Source: Rhabditoides inermis
Taxonomy: Eukaryota; Nematoda; Chromadorea; Rhabditida; Rhabditidae
Reading direction: 5' to 3'
Assembly (NCBI GenBank): GCA_963966185.1
Contig: CAWZYM010000425.1
Coordinates: 278,501 to 342,500 of the forward strand
DNA: 64,000 bases
In this document: one piece after another, positions 48,851-59,293 of the stretch
Layout of the letters: each line of letters begins with the position of its first letter
How positions within the stretch are numbered: position 1 is the stretch's first letter
Notes under the pieces: model-generated
The model's database searches: none
The model's input: only the letters and a program-made list of their open reading frames with translations
What the model was told of the DNA's origin: nothing
Position numbers and translations under genes: made by a program

Positions 48851-51800
48851 TCAGATGCCGAGCTTCAGATGCCGCCTGACTCTGCTTTTTCCCGGATCGG
48901 ACTCACCGTCATCATTCCAGCCGACCGACTCACTCTCTTTTGTTGGAGACGGCGTAACTCGATCTTTCTCAAAGCGCTAAAAAAAACGCATGAATCTACA
49001 GTATTAGATAGATAGGTTTATTACCGATAACATGGAAAAAAACGCAATTATAAACAAAAAGTGAGCAATACAAACGGCAGGTATAAACGGGGTTTCAATG
49101 ATATTGAACACGAACATAATCACATAGTATTACATGGAAAAGGAAGTGGGGGGAGAGCTCTCTATAGGTTGCGCAATTTGCTAGGTGGCATGAGATCTAA
49201 TGTAGAGAGTTGTGATTTGAAGATAGAGGGATCATTGATGGAGATTAGGTCACGAGAAAGCGCATTCCATATTGCGAAGGTTCTGCTTAAAAAAGTGCTG
49301 GTACGGCCTGTGTGATCAAATGATGGAACAATTCTAAATTCATGAGAGCCACGAGTACGAGATGGAATAATTGCAAAAAGACCATGATAGTCCAATATAG
49401 TTTTCGAGTGGATTACTTTGTGAATGTATGTGACATCATTCAAGAATCGTCTATTTTCGAGAGTTTGAAGATTGAAAAGCTCAAGGCGTTGAGGATATGA
49501 TAGGCTGCGCCCGATACGCTGACACACACGACGAGTATAATAGCGTTGTATGCTCTCAATTAGGTTTACAGAAGCAACATCAGTAGGGTTCCAGAGCTCA
49601 GTGCAATATTCTAATTTACAGCGAAAATAGGTTGTGTATGCGGTGATCAGTAGTATTACTACACCATACCTGAGAGACTCGGGAGATGCGACGACATCGT
49701 TGTTCCAGAGTTTCACCTGGTATTTCTTCCTTCAACGCAGCCAGGACTTCACCTGTTGCGTGTACACCAGATGACTGAAAAACCATTATTCCAACAATAA
49801 AACATACAGACATACCGCTTTGCAGGTCTTGAAACGTGGGTTCTCCCTGCTGAACACGTGGGATGTCTCTTGAGCTCTCATTTCCACTACCATTCTCTGT
49901 AGGAAGTGGGACAAAGATGAGCGTCGGCCATATTTCGCCTAAACGCTTTGTTTTAAAACAAACAATGAAAAAATACAACAACAACAACAATATCAACAAC
50001 AATAAAACAACAATGACATACCACCAATCCACGGTTAGCACTTTCCATCTTGTTGGATGTGATCGGAAGTCCATGTAGTACTCGTGCGTGTTGATTCCAG
50101 GCTTCGATTTGATAGCGCGGCCGAAGTCCTGTGGCTGGGCATCCCGTCCACATCTTTTGAACGTAGACCCGAATCCACAAAGGCTGAAAAAAATGAAAAC
50201 TGTAAATAATAACTGTAGTAGACGTACCGTGTTCTGCGCCATACGTCGCTTTTAGCTGATTGAACGAATCAACGACGGTGTCGGGCTCAATGAAAATCAG
50301 CCCCGACAGCGAGTTATAGAAGCGTTCAAGTGAGATTGACGCTGTGGCACCTAAAATATTGATGTCCTGTAAAATACGTTGTGCTAATACGTAACTAACG
50401 TCCCAATCTGAAACCGATTTTCCACCCCGACCTTACAGAACTCGTTGGTGTGCTTCAACCATCTATGTTTTTGAACATAACTATGAATGTCTGAATAGAA
50501 CAGATAGCGACAGTGCAGTCGAACACAATTTGCATCAAATAGCACATATGCATATTTTCAAAATTTGCATATTTTTATCAAACAAAAAATGGGTGTTATC
50601 AGCAGCAGTGATAGTAACTGTTAGTAACGATGCATGTCACGGTACTGCTCAAATTGATGCAGGACAGCAAGTTCTGTGTGGTCGGGGTAGAAAATCGGTT
50701 TGATATTGGGTGTTAAAATCATACGTACCTCCTTTCCGATGGTACTGGAGATACAACGCTTGCTTTATGTGGAAATAGCAGTGTACAATCTCAACACCTG
50801 GTGTGAAACGATAGAACGCGTTGGTGGCGGCCAGCTCGCAGTCTATGTATAAATACTTTTATCCTTAAAAAGTAACTAATAATAGCATACCTATGTTCAC
50901 TCTCGCAAACCCCTTCCACTTCTCTCCAAATAAAAGCTCGAGAATGGATAGAACTGCGACATACATCCGCTCCGTATGACTGTTCGCGACGCACACAACA
51001 CCATCCACGAACGGCTTATTCTCCACCTGATTTCACAAGAAAATTTTCCTTTCAAAAAGTACATACCAGGGGTGCGAGTCTCCATAACTGTGACGTGTCC
51101 TCCGGCCTCGCATCATACGTTCCGTCTGCAGAAGCCGCTTCACTCTCCGCCAAAGCCGTCAAACCAGAATTGCATCCATACAGCATGAAGTTCAGAGCGG
51201 GATCATTCTCGCATCCGAGTCCGTTGTAGATGATCAGCCGTTCATCTGAAAACAAACATCAAAACTATGGAAACTATCAGACTAATTAAACAACGTACCG
51301 TTTAGTTTGTAGCTTTTCGGATTCACAATACCCGCATTTTCACGTCGCGCAATGCGAGTAGGAGCACTAGCAGCCCGATTGACACTGAATGTATGCACTT
51401 CACAACGCGTAATGCTTTAATGCATGAATGTTAGGAACGCGTGAGAATCATGATATAGGTTTTGCTTTAAAATACGTTAGTTTTTTGATTATATAAACGA
51501 TACTACATATTTACTCACAACTTGCGCATTGTCTTCTCGTTTGACTCTTCGTGAGCAATCGATTTTGTTAGATTTTGGAGCATTGACACTGCACTGTACG
51601 TTGTGATGTTGGTAGTTCGAACGAGTTCTCTCACTTTCTGACGATGGTTTTGCTTCTGAAACCAAGAATATTTGGAAAAAAAAAACTTTTAAACAACCCA
51701 CCAGAGAATCAGCATACAGAGAACGGGTACAGATGTGGGGAGTCAGCGACGACTTTTTCTTTTCTTCGACAATTGCATTGCTACCCTTGATCAATTCTTC

Positions 51801-53501
51801 ACGGCGAATTGTCACTCCAGCTCGACACTTTGAGTCGATACAAGTAAAACACATGAACTTGGAAGAGTCAGTCCACGTACGAGTGACCGGCTTGTACTTG
51901 TGGCCTCCCCTGTATAGGTGAATGCGTTGTTGCTTGCTCCACACCCTGAAAATGATGTTTTAGTTTTCATTTAAAGTTTTTGTTGCTAACCAGTAGAATC
52001 GTCCATCGTTGGAAGTTTCAGGAGATAACTCGGTGAAATACTTTCGGATGAAAGTATCGATGCTCGCGTCTATGAAAGTACATGATACTATCATCATGCA
52101 TCCCCTCACTAACCAACTTCTGTCTTCGTTTTCTGTGTTCGTAGCTCTTCATTTCCTTCGCTAGACGACAGCACCTTGATGTTGTCGATGAACTGCGATG
52201 GATGGACAAACTCATCCTCATCCACTTCTGGGACTGTAGTTGAAACAGCTGGTAATCCCAGTTGTTGAAACCGTCGTCTTATGTGACTTACACTCTTACA
52301 CACACGTCGTGCGACAACTCCTGAAAAATTAATGTTTGGAATGAAACAGCTCGAACTCGCACCTTATATTTATATTCGCCCTTCTGATAGCAGAATGTGG
52401 TGGGTGTGGGAATGAACGTCTTCCCTTCCATCTTGACGAGATTAGAACCCGCTTTCTTGCTCTCCTTCTTCTTGCCGTCATCCTTTCCCTTCTTCTCGGA
52501 GACCTCAAACCAAATTAATGAAATTATGAAAGAGCAGGTGTGCATTATCGCAATTTGCAATTTTAATGCAAGAACGAACCGCCGACGACGGAACAGCGCC
52601 TGCGGACGCATCCGTGGTTGCACTGGAACTTGCTGGCGATCTCGAAGGTGCGGTACTACGCGTACGACGGCGAGAGTCGTCCTTTGCCTTCTTCTCGGGG
52701 GCCTCAAACCAAAAGAAATGAAATAGGAGCAGGTGTGCATTATCGCAATTTGCAATTTTAATGCAAGAACGAACCGCCGACGACGGAACAGCGCCTGCGG
52801 ACGCATCCGTGGTTGCACTGGAACTTGCTGGCGATCTCGAAGGTGCGGTACTACGCGTACGACGGCGAGAGTCGTCCTTTGCCTTCTTCTCGGGGGCCTC
52901 AAAACAAAAGAAATGAAATAGGAGCAGGTGTGCATTATCGCAATTTGCAATTTTAATGCAAGAACGAACCGCCGACGACGGAACAGCGCCTGCGGACGCA
53001 TCCGTGGTTGCACTGGAACTTGCTGGCGATCTCGAAGGTGCGGTACTACGCGTACGACGGCGAGAGTCGTCCTTTGCCTTCTTCTCGGGGGCCTCAAACC
53101 AAAAAAATGAAATAGGAGCAGGTGTGCATTATCGCAATTTGCAATTTTAATGCAAGAACGAACCGCCGACGACGGAACAGCGCCTGTGGACGCATCTGTG
53201 TTTGCACCGGAACTTGCTGGCGACCTTGAAGGTGCGGTACTACGCGTACTCCGGCGAGAGTCGTCCTTTGCCTTCTTCTCGGGGACCTCAAACCAAATTA
53301 ATGAAATTATGAAAGAGCAGGTGTGCTTAATCGCAGTTTTCAATTTCAATGCAAGAACGAACTGCCGACGACGGAACATTTTTTTAAAAACATTATCAAC
53401 AATAACTCCATGAACAAGATCTTTTTGGTCCATACAAAACTAACCGTTGCAACATCTTCTAGTTGTGCTGAACCAGTTCGATGCCGCTTACGACGTCCCA
53501 T
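48851..53501 (-). CDS. Mutator-like (MULE) transposase gene with FLYWCH-like region
   Basis: Exons (minus): 53501-53445 (MGRRKRHRTGS), 53286-53164, 53092-52970, 52897-52775, 52702-52580, 52503-52363, about 52320-52114, 52069-51991, 51945-51702, 51655-51519, 51384-51299, 51245-51067, 51026-50891, 50842-50729, 50350-50228, 50183-50022, 49896-49816, 49774-49670, 48976-48851 (stop). The protein is about 800 aa. The exon at 51,945 has a FLYWCH-like zinc-binding pattern (GGHKYKP, FTCIDSKC, HIC). The MULE core follows: SADGTY (first Asp), VNIDCELA (second Asp), HCYFHIKQAL, then SNKMESANRG (Glu). Two joints are unsettled. One is near 52,363/52,320. The other is 50,228/50,183, where phases 1 and 0 disagree; this could be a lesion or a missed exon. 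It may be a live element gene or a domesticated one. Confidence 0.75.
49002..49660 (-). mobile_element. 5'-truncated LINE inside last intron of MULE gene
   Basis: The frame encodes only the end of a LINE ORF2: LEYCTELWNPTDVAS, LIESIQRYYTRRV, YPQRLELFNLQTLENRR, down to a stop at 49,162. A 3' UTR follows, ending AATAAACCTATCTATCTAA. It differs from the 44-48 kb LINE in sequence. It lies wholly between donor 49,669 and acceptor 48,977, and the host frame resumes in phase after it. Confidence 0.85.
50402..50712. repeat. Local inverted repeat, about 60-bp arms
   Basis: Plus-strand 50,402-50,461 (ACCGATTTTCCACCCCGACC and onward) is about 80% identical to the minus strand of 50,650-50,712. The minus copy includes an AG acceptor followed by an open stretch ELAVLHQFEQYRDMH that could be an extra exon of the MULE gene (from 50,673). 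The plus copy would be an inverted duplicate of it. Confidence 0.6.
52503..53286 (-). repeat. Tandem exon-intron duplication in MULE gene (4 copies of about 195 bp)
   Basis: Four consecutive units each contain a 123-nt exon (41 codons, from PEKKAKDD to GAVPSSA, rich in Ser, Thr, Ala) and a 67-77 bp intron from GTTCGTTC to GTTTGAG. The exons are 53286-53164, 53092-52970, 52897-52775 and 52702-52580. All are phase 0, so copy number can change without frameshift. The unit nearest the 5' end is the most diverged. The exon after the array starts with the same VSEKKGKDD motif. Confidence 0.85.
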
Positions 53502-54265
53502 TTCGCTGATGAAAACACAGATGTTTTATTATTGAAAGCAATTTGTGGTACACTAGAAAACTGAAAAAAGCAAACATATAAAGAATAAAATACCGTGGAC
53601 AAACACAGCCTTCGGAAAATATGTTAGTTCTCACTAAATACTGAACACTTCTTCGATATTACACAACCAAACACAATAATCAGAGATGTAAATGTAATAA
53701 TTTTGAAATAATGTTTCGGTAATGATATTCTTTTGTTAATCTCAAATTAAACATAATCAAAACATTAACAAAATGTTGTTCACAAATTAAAAAAAATACA
53801 ACTAAAATGAGTTGATCTCATGTATGCATTGAATGAAGATTCGACGAAACAATATGATCAACAATGTCCATAGACATGTTTGATGGTCATTTCTAATGGA
53901 TGAACCAACAACAAAAGTCGCTCTGATCGTCATTCGCTCAGATTGTCTTTTCTTTAATCTATGCCGAACGAACATTCGCTCATACTGTCTCTCTCACCAC
54001 GGTTCGCTCGGAATGTCATTTCGCTCAGTGTGGGGGGTATACGCCGACTGATGAAGTGCCAACGAGAGGTCAGCATGGGGTACTGTAATGTATCGTTTCC
54101 CTTTCACGCAGAGGTGCTGCGATAGGGGTATGGCGCGTATTGATTGACTATCGATGGATATCCAACGTGCGTATTTCCAGAGTTCGCCGAGCGCCGTGTC
54201 TGCCCGTCAGTCCCGGTCTCTGGCGCATTCTCGCCTTGGCGCCTTCATGCAAATGAGGTCCGCCA
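53502..54265. other. Intergenic spacer, no gene seen
   Basis: AT-rich for the first 400 bp. It then has several degenerate copies of CATTCGCTC/GTTCGCTC at 53,930-54,030. No open frame with coding character, no RNA gene and no transposon ends were found. Confidence 0.6.
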
Positions 54266-54617
54266 CGCCACCGCCCGTGTACCTCCCGTAGTCGCTCACC
54301 GATCATCCCTCCGCTCCTATCCACTCTCCATTTGATCTTGCCGGCATGGGCGTTTCGGTGTAGTGGTGTAGTGGATAGTGCGTCTGTCTCACGATCGCGT
54401 CTTTTCAGTTCGATTCCGCCGCAGTGATTTTCAGCTATCACACTGCAAAATGCGACTTCCTCTGATCCGACCGTTTCCGATTTTCAAACTACCGTACCCG
54501 AGTGTGTGGTACCGGTTATCGAAGAACAGAAGCGGGTGCCATTCGAACGTGCTTCAATGTTCCATCATTTTCAAATGTAAGTATTTGGTATATGTTTTCT
54601 GACGGCGGTCAAAGTAC
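54266..54617 (-). repeat. Right arm, inner block of inverted duplication
   Basis: Reverse complement of left-arm blocks 48,592-48,663 and 43,432-43,682, joined without the LINE. The join AAGATC (minus strand, 54,334-54,339) is the unoccupied LINE target. GTAC at 54,614-54,617 is the unoccupied target of the 1.4-kb insertion. Confidence 0.88.
54351..54420 (+). other. tRNA-like remnant, right-arm copy
   Basis: Plus-strand GTGTAGTGGATAG followed by TTCGATTCCGCCGC, as Pol III A-box-like and B-box-like elements. It is the counterpart of 43,598-43,667. No complete cloverleaf can be drawn, so a decayed tRNA or SINE head is the best call. Confidence 0.4.
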
Positions 54618-54644
54618 CGTATACATATTTAGGAAAAGCTTTAA

Positions 54645-54870
54645 GCTAACACGAGCAGCCCACGCACTTGTGGTGGCAGATTTTGATGTAATTAAGCACC
54701 TATACACAACCTTTTACGCTGAATCCGAATATGACCATAACTTTTCCAAAATAGCACTTTGAAGGAGATTTTGCCCCGCACCGAATAGACTACACTTGAA
54801 AACGACCTGTGAAACAACAGCAGCGCGGCGGAATGGTTAGTGAGTTAGGAAATCGGAAATGACGGTCGAA
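54645..54870 (-). repeat. Dispersed repeat R, copy 2
   Basis: Diverged relative of 38,872-39,085. It occupies the right arm where the left arm has only about 100 bp of different sequence (41,905-42,008), so R was inserted in the right arm or lost from the left one. No coding frame is seen. Confidence 0.6.
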
Positions 54871-55742
54871 GGTGCTGCAAGAGGTTGACGAGGGATGAAA
54901 GAATGGAAGGAGGGCGAGGTATCGGCTCCGGAACATGCAGAAGAGGTACGCACGGGCATAGCGGCTCCGGCAGGAACGAAAAAGAGACGGGAGGGGAGAC
55001 GGATGCAAGTGTTCACCACAGTCCTTCAACTACTCTCAGAAGGCTACACTATAGACCTATTCCGAAGTAGGGACCCCAATCGATAAATGTGATTTCAAAA
55101 TTTCGTTATCTTATTATCATGATAATCTGACTTTAGTTATGTAGTTTCTAAATATATATGAATGTTCTATGTTTACTGGATACGCGCGCTACACTTCCGC
55201 GCCAAGCGCGCTCACTGGGGCGCGCGCTCTCAAAGGGGCAACGTGACAGAGAGGGCGGCGAGATCAGAGAGAATGATGACGTCATCGACCACATTTAGTA
55301 ACTTTTCGGCTATTAGCACAGTATCTTCAGCCGCAAACAAAGTATGCCTGAAATCAGCTAATCGAATGCTATCTAACTGCATAGGTTAAAACCCTGAAGA
55401 TACAGTGCTTTGCATATTTGCATATTAGTACATTAGAACAGAAGCTTGGGTCGCACAAATGTTCATTGGGGTCTCTAATTCCGAAGAATAGCATTTCATC
55501 GAATCAACAATCTTTTTTTGAAAAAAAAAACTTTGTTCATTAATTTGAGAGCAAGTGTTAAAGTTTTGAGCAAACAGTCAATTTGATAAGTTAATGTAAG
55601 ATCTCTCTCTCTCTCTCTCTCTCTTTTTCTTTCTTTCTAATCAGTCTTTAGCGTATTCGAAGGTTCAGACTTGGAATGCGTTTTGTTGTTCAGCAACTCT
55701 GAAAAGAGAGTAGAAAAATGTGGAGAGGTTTGATATATATAC

Positions 55743-55877
55743 AGTTGTAGTGACGCTCCTCTGCTAAAAGTCGATGTTCTCCTGCACTGTGACTCGCTCT
55801 CGTGCCAAAAAGCACCTATGAGCTGCCATGGAAACCTTCCGGTGCTGAACCACCGCCTCACGCTCGCTGGGAGTCAA
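55743..55877 (-). pseudogene. LTPSERE exon candidate, right copy, interrupted
   Basis: The same exon as 40,871-41,009, starting after a TTTTGTAG acceptor. A 4-bp deletion turns GACTTTTACCAAGCA into GACTTTTAGCA, giving a TAG right after ENIDF. The other copy keeps the frame. Confidence 0.45.
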
Positions 55878-56096
55878 CTACAAAACCAACATCATTCCTC
55901 ACTATCTCTATTCCACTTCTTTTCTTTCCCTATCTCTTTCATACCTTGGCTATCTCTCCTCCGATCTCCGCGTCAATACTTTTCGGATAGCCTACAACGA
56001 CTGTTTTTAACACAATCTTACCCCGAATGATGTACCGTATATCTAATCACTGTCACTAGCGTTACGGTGTTCTACCGTATCCTATACTTAATTCAA

Positions 56097-56458
56097 CTAC
56101 ATATCCTCACCCTTCTGTCCCGTCTTGTCCTCCTTCTCTCCCATGTTCTTTTCTCCCTTCTCTCCCTCTTCTTTCTTTTTCTCATTCTCCTCCTTTTCTT
56201 TCTTTTCTTCTTTTTCTTTCTTTTCTCCCTTCTCTCCCTCTTCTTTCTTTTTCTCATTCTCCTCCTTTTCTTTCTTTTCTTTTTTCTTCTCCATTTCTTT
56301 CTTTTCTCCTTTCTCTTCTTCTTCTTCCTTTTTCTCATTCTCCTCCTTTTCTTTCTTTTCTTCCTTCTTCTCCTCTTCTTTCTTTTCCTCCTTTTCCTCC
56401 TTATCTTTATTTTCTTCTTTCTTCTCCAGTTTCTTTTTCGGTTTCGTCGAATCTCCAT
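56097..56458 (-). other. Lys/Arg/Glu-rich exon candidate, right copy
   Basis: Counterpart of 40,209-40,651, 81 bp (27 codons) shorter by one internal repeat, with both frames still open. In-frame length change between duplicates is compatible with coding or with simple-sequence drift. Confidence 0.45.
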
Positions 56459-56680
56459 CTACAAAGACTCTATAGTATCACAATCCTTCTACAAGGTGTT
56501 TACAGTATACCTAACCACTGGTATTACGGTATTCTACCGTATACCTTTCTACAGTGTTTCCAGTCTCGTCAATTTGTGTTAACACTGCTAACACTCCATT
56601 CTGTTTCTGTACCCCTAGCTATCGTACCGGTTCGCAGCTTCGTCGTCTTCCGTGCTTCAGGAGGCTCAATCACAAAATTA

Positions 56681-57576
56681 TTATCTCCTTTTTCCTGCTC
56701 GCATCACCGCGCTGAGCCGTCCATTTGAGAGCTTTGCACCCGGGACGACGGACCACCCGCCGTCCCTGTTCACAAACGACGTAGAGTCGTTCAACCTGCC
56801 GCTGAGTCCACTGAAGTCAATGTTATTGAAACCTATTGCATTGAACTAACTCAAATTTTTTTTTGAAACAATGTTATAAAGTGGGGGGAAAAGACACACT
56901 ACTAAGTAAAGACAAAAGAAGAACATACGTGCTCCGGGTGTCGCCGTACTTGAATCCGAAAACTCTCTCCATCTCGGTGATTAGGTTGGTGAGGGCGACA
57001 GGCTTGGGAGCGGCGCGGGCGAGAAGAAAGATGGCCGCCAGAGACTTGAACACCTACAAAAAAAGTCAAATCGTGGTAAATTGTGCGAGTTGAGTCTAAT
57101 CCAAGGCCATTTCGCAAACAAACGCGCACCCACCTTCTTGCCCTCGCTGTCGGTTGCGAACGCGTGGCACTTGTCTGCTTCCGGGACGGGAGGCAGCGGG
57201 ATGTCGGCAGTCTTCGGCGGCCGCCGTTCGCGCACTCCCTTCGTCGAGTCACTTTCGCGCAACACTGCAAAAATGCTGTCAAAAGACTAATGCAGACAAC
57301 GGCGTAAGACGGCGCAGGAGGCGCCGACCGCATCACCCAGGATTGAATACAAGTGGGGAGAGTGTGCTAGGTCTACGGTAGAATACAGTATCCTACGCGG
57401 TACCGTCAGACTGTCGCACCTTTTTTTCACACCCGTGTTGTTCGTCGACTGTGTCGGCTTGGGGATCTTGGGGTTGTCGGGTGCGGTGGCAGGGATGCTG
57501 TCCTGCGAGCAACACGTTGACTCCGCCTCTCGAAGCCCCGCCCACATACCTCGACACGCAAAAGCGCCCCGTCCAT
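56681..57576 (-). CDS. Unrecognised 168-aa protein, complete gene model
   Basis: Five exons join without a phase conflict to exactly 169 codons: 57576-57550 (MDGALLRVE), 57502-57420, 57275-57134, 57053-56929 and 56810-56681 (TAA). The start has a strong context (CCGCCATGG). The protein has a Pro-rich N-terminal third, a mid section KTADIPLPPVPEADKC, a hydrophobic patch VFKPLAAIFLLARAAPK too short and charged for a clear membrane span, and a basic end RLSAVMRAGKRR. I do not recognise the family. The last exon could also donate at GCG|GTGATG in phase 0 to the downstream Arg/Lys-rich exon. The left arm carries a truncated copy. Start and splice sites are inferred from sequence only. Confidence 0.65.
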
Positions 57577-58306
57577 GGCGGGCGCTGGGTGGGACGCGTC
57601 GTTGAGAAGTGAACTCCTTCACGCATCGCGACGCAACAATGACTTCAAAAAGACACAAGTCAAATTATTTGGCAGGCTAAATTATGAAAATCTTCTTGTG
57701 GCGAGAGAGAGAGAGAGGGGGGGGGGGAGGGAGAGGGAGAAAGAGGGAAGAAGACGGATGGAAACAAGATCTGTCGGAAGTGGCCCTTCCTCCTCTCTCT
57801 GCCTGCTGAGGCATCATCAGTGCAGGACCGTAGTGGTGAACATAAAAGCGAGACTGTAAAATTACATGTAATAGGGACGACCTGAAACATAGAGATTAGA
57901 GATAGAGATGTATGACAAATTAGGAAGAAAACAAACAAACAAACAAAATTTACTGAAGGTATTAAAACCTTTAGACAGTATCAATAAGATTCTTAGTAGA
58001 ATTGAACAAATTAAGAGAAGTGCGGATATCACGTTTACGGAAACAAAATGTTGTTGGCATACAAAGCAGCGTATACCCTCTTCTATCAATTACAGATTAT
58101 CTTTCTCAGCTTCCCTATAACTCCATCTTCACAACTGCCACTTCACCACGTTCTTTTCATGGCATGACACTCATTCACATATCACCTTCTCTTTTTAATT
58201 ATTCGTTTTCGAGGCGACGCCACAGCATAACAAAATATAACTTGTTTTATCACATGACATCACATACAGTTCGAAACACAGTGTCGTTCATAGTACTGGC
58301 AGTGTT
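57577..58306. other. Intergenic spacer with GA/G-rich tract
   Basis: Holds a (GA)n-(G)n tract at 57,703-57,745 and AT-rich sequence. The minus-strand genes on either side are oriented the same way, with about 730 bp between them. No further gene is seen. Confidence 0.6.
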
Positions 58307-59231
58307 CTACCACTTCTTGTGCTCGGGCGGTGCATTGGTGCTCTCCTTGTTGAGATATCCGAAGCCGGGATGCCACGTGCAGCCCTCCCTCACACCCTGG
58401 GCGTCCACCCACGCACCCTGAAGAAGTCGCCAATCTCTTGATTCCATGTAATTAGAAGGCAATCGCGAGTACCAAGGAGCAAGTTTGATTGCACACCTTC
58501 TTGATTGCATACCTTCTTGCTCCTCCACGCCGATTTGTCCACTCCATTCAGCCACTTGTCGTTGTCTGTCAGGGGGTGGGGCTTGGGAGGATCGCCCTGA
58601 GGGAGCTGCCTCAACGGGTCTGCTTCCTTCACCGCTCGCTCCGTCTTGCGCACCGACTTCTTAAGTGTTGTTAGAGAGGGGCAAACAATGTTGGATAAGA
58701 TCACAATTCTACAAAGGAGAGTTGGAGAGAGGTGGAAGTACCTTCTGCTTTTTCTCCACTGCCTTCTCCGGCGGTCCGTAGTTCTTCGTGGCGAGAGACG
58801 TCGTCTAGAGTAGATGAGTTTTGTAGTCTTGATCTCGCATGCTCGAAAAACGGTGCTCTAACCGCCTGCTTCTCTCGTTTTGCGTGCTATTACCACAAAT
58901 CGACTCTCCGTCTTGCTCGACCGAATGAAACTTCCCGTCTCCTACAGCCGCATCGTTTACCCACCCAGATATTTGCGTACAAACTTTGCTCACATGTTTT
59001 CCTATCCTTGATTATAATAAACATCAAATTCCAGTACTTTCATCTTCGCCTCCTTCAGCCACGCATCCTCCGGCTGCCCCGCCGCCGTCTCGATTGAGCC
59101 ACTCGTTGTGTGCTGGAGAGTACCGTGTACTGTCGGAAGAGTACAGTACCTTCTTCTCCTTGGGATTCACCAACGCGGACTTGTCCACTCTCTCTTTCGA
59201 CAACCGCGGGTCCTCCTAGAACGATAAGAAT

Positions 59232-59293
<62 letters not shown>

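Larger units (their letters stand above)
54872..57391 (-). repeat. Right arm, main block of segmental inverted duplication
   Basis: Near-identical reverse complement of 39,284-41,904. Differences noted: 81 bp less in the Lys/Arg/Glu-rich exon, a shorter CT run at 55,603, a 4-bp deletion in the LTPSERE exon and 7 bp more in the last exon of the 168-aa gene. The outer end at 57,391 lies in that gene's intron 2, and the gene continues intact past it. Confidence 0.93.

Noticed and set aside
50410..50480. Exon reading WLKHTNEFCKVGVENRFQ in the MULE gene
   Set aside because: It is the reverse complement of a duplicated exon start and does not join in phase with its neighbours.
52288..53433. Continuous 381-codon minus frame through the tandem exon array
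   Set aside because: It reads through the introns and changes reading frame between repeat units. The spliced phase-0 model gives the same peptide from every unit.
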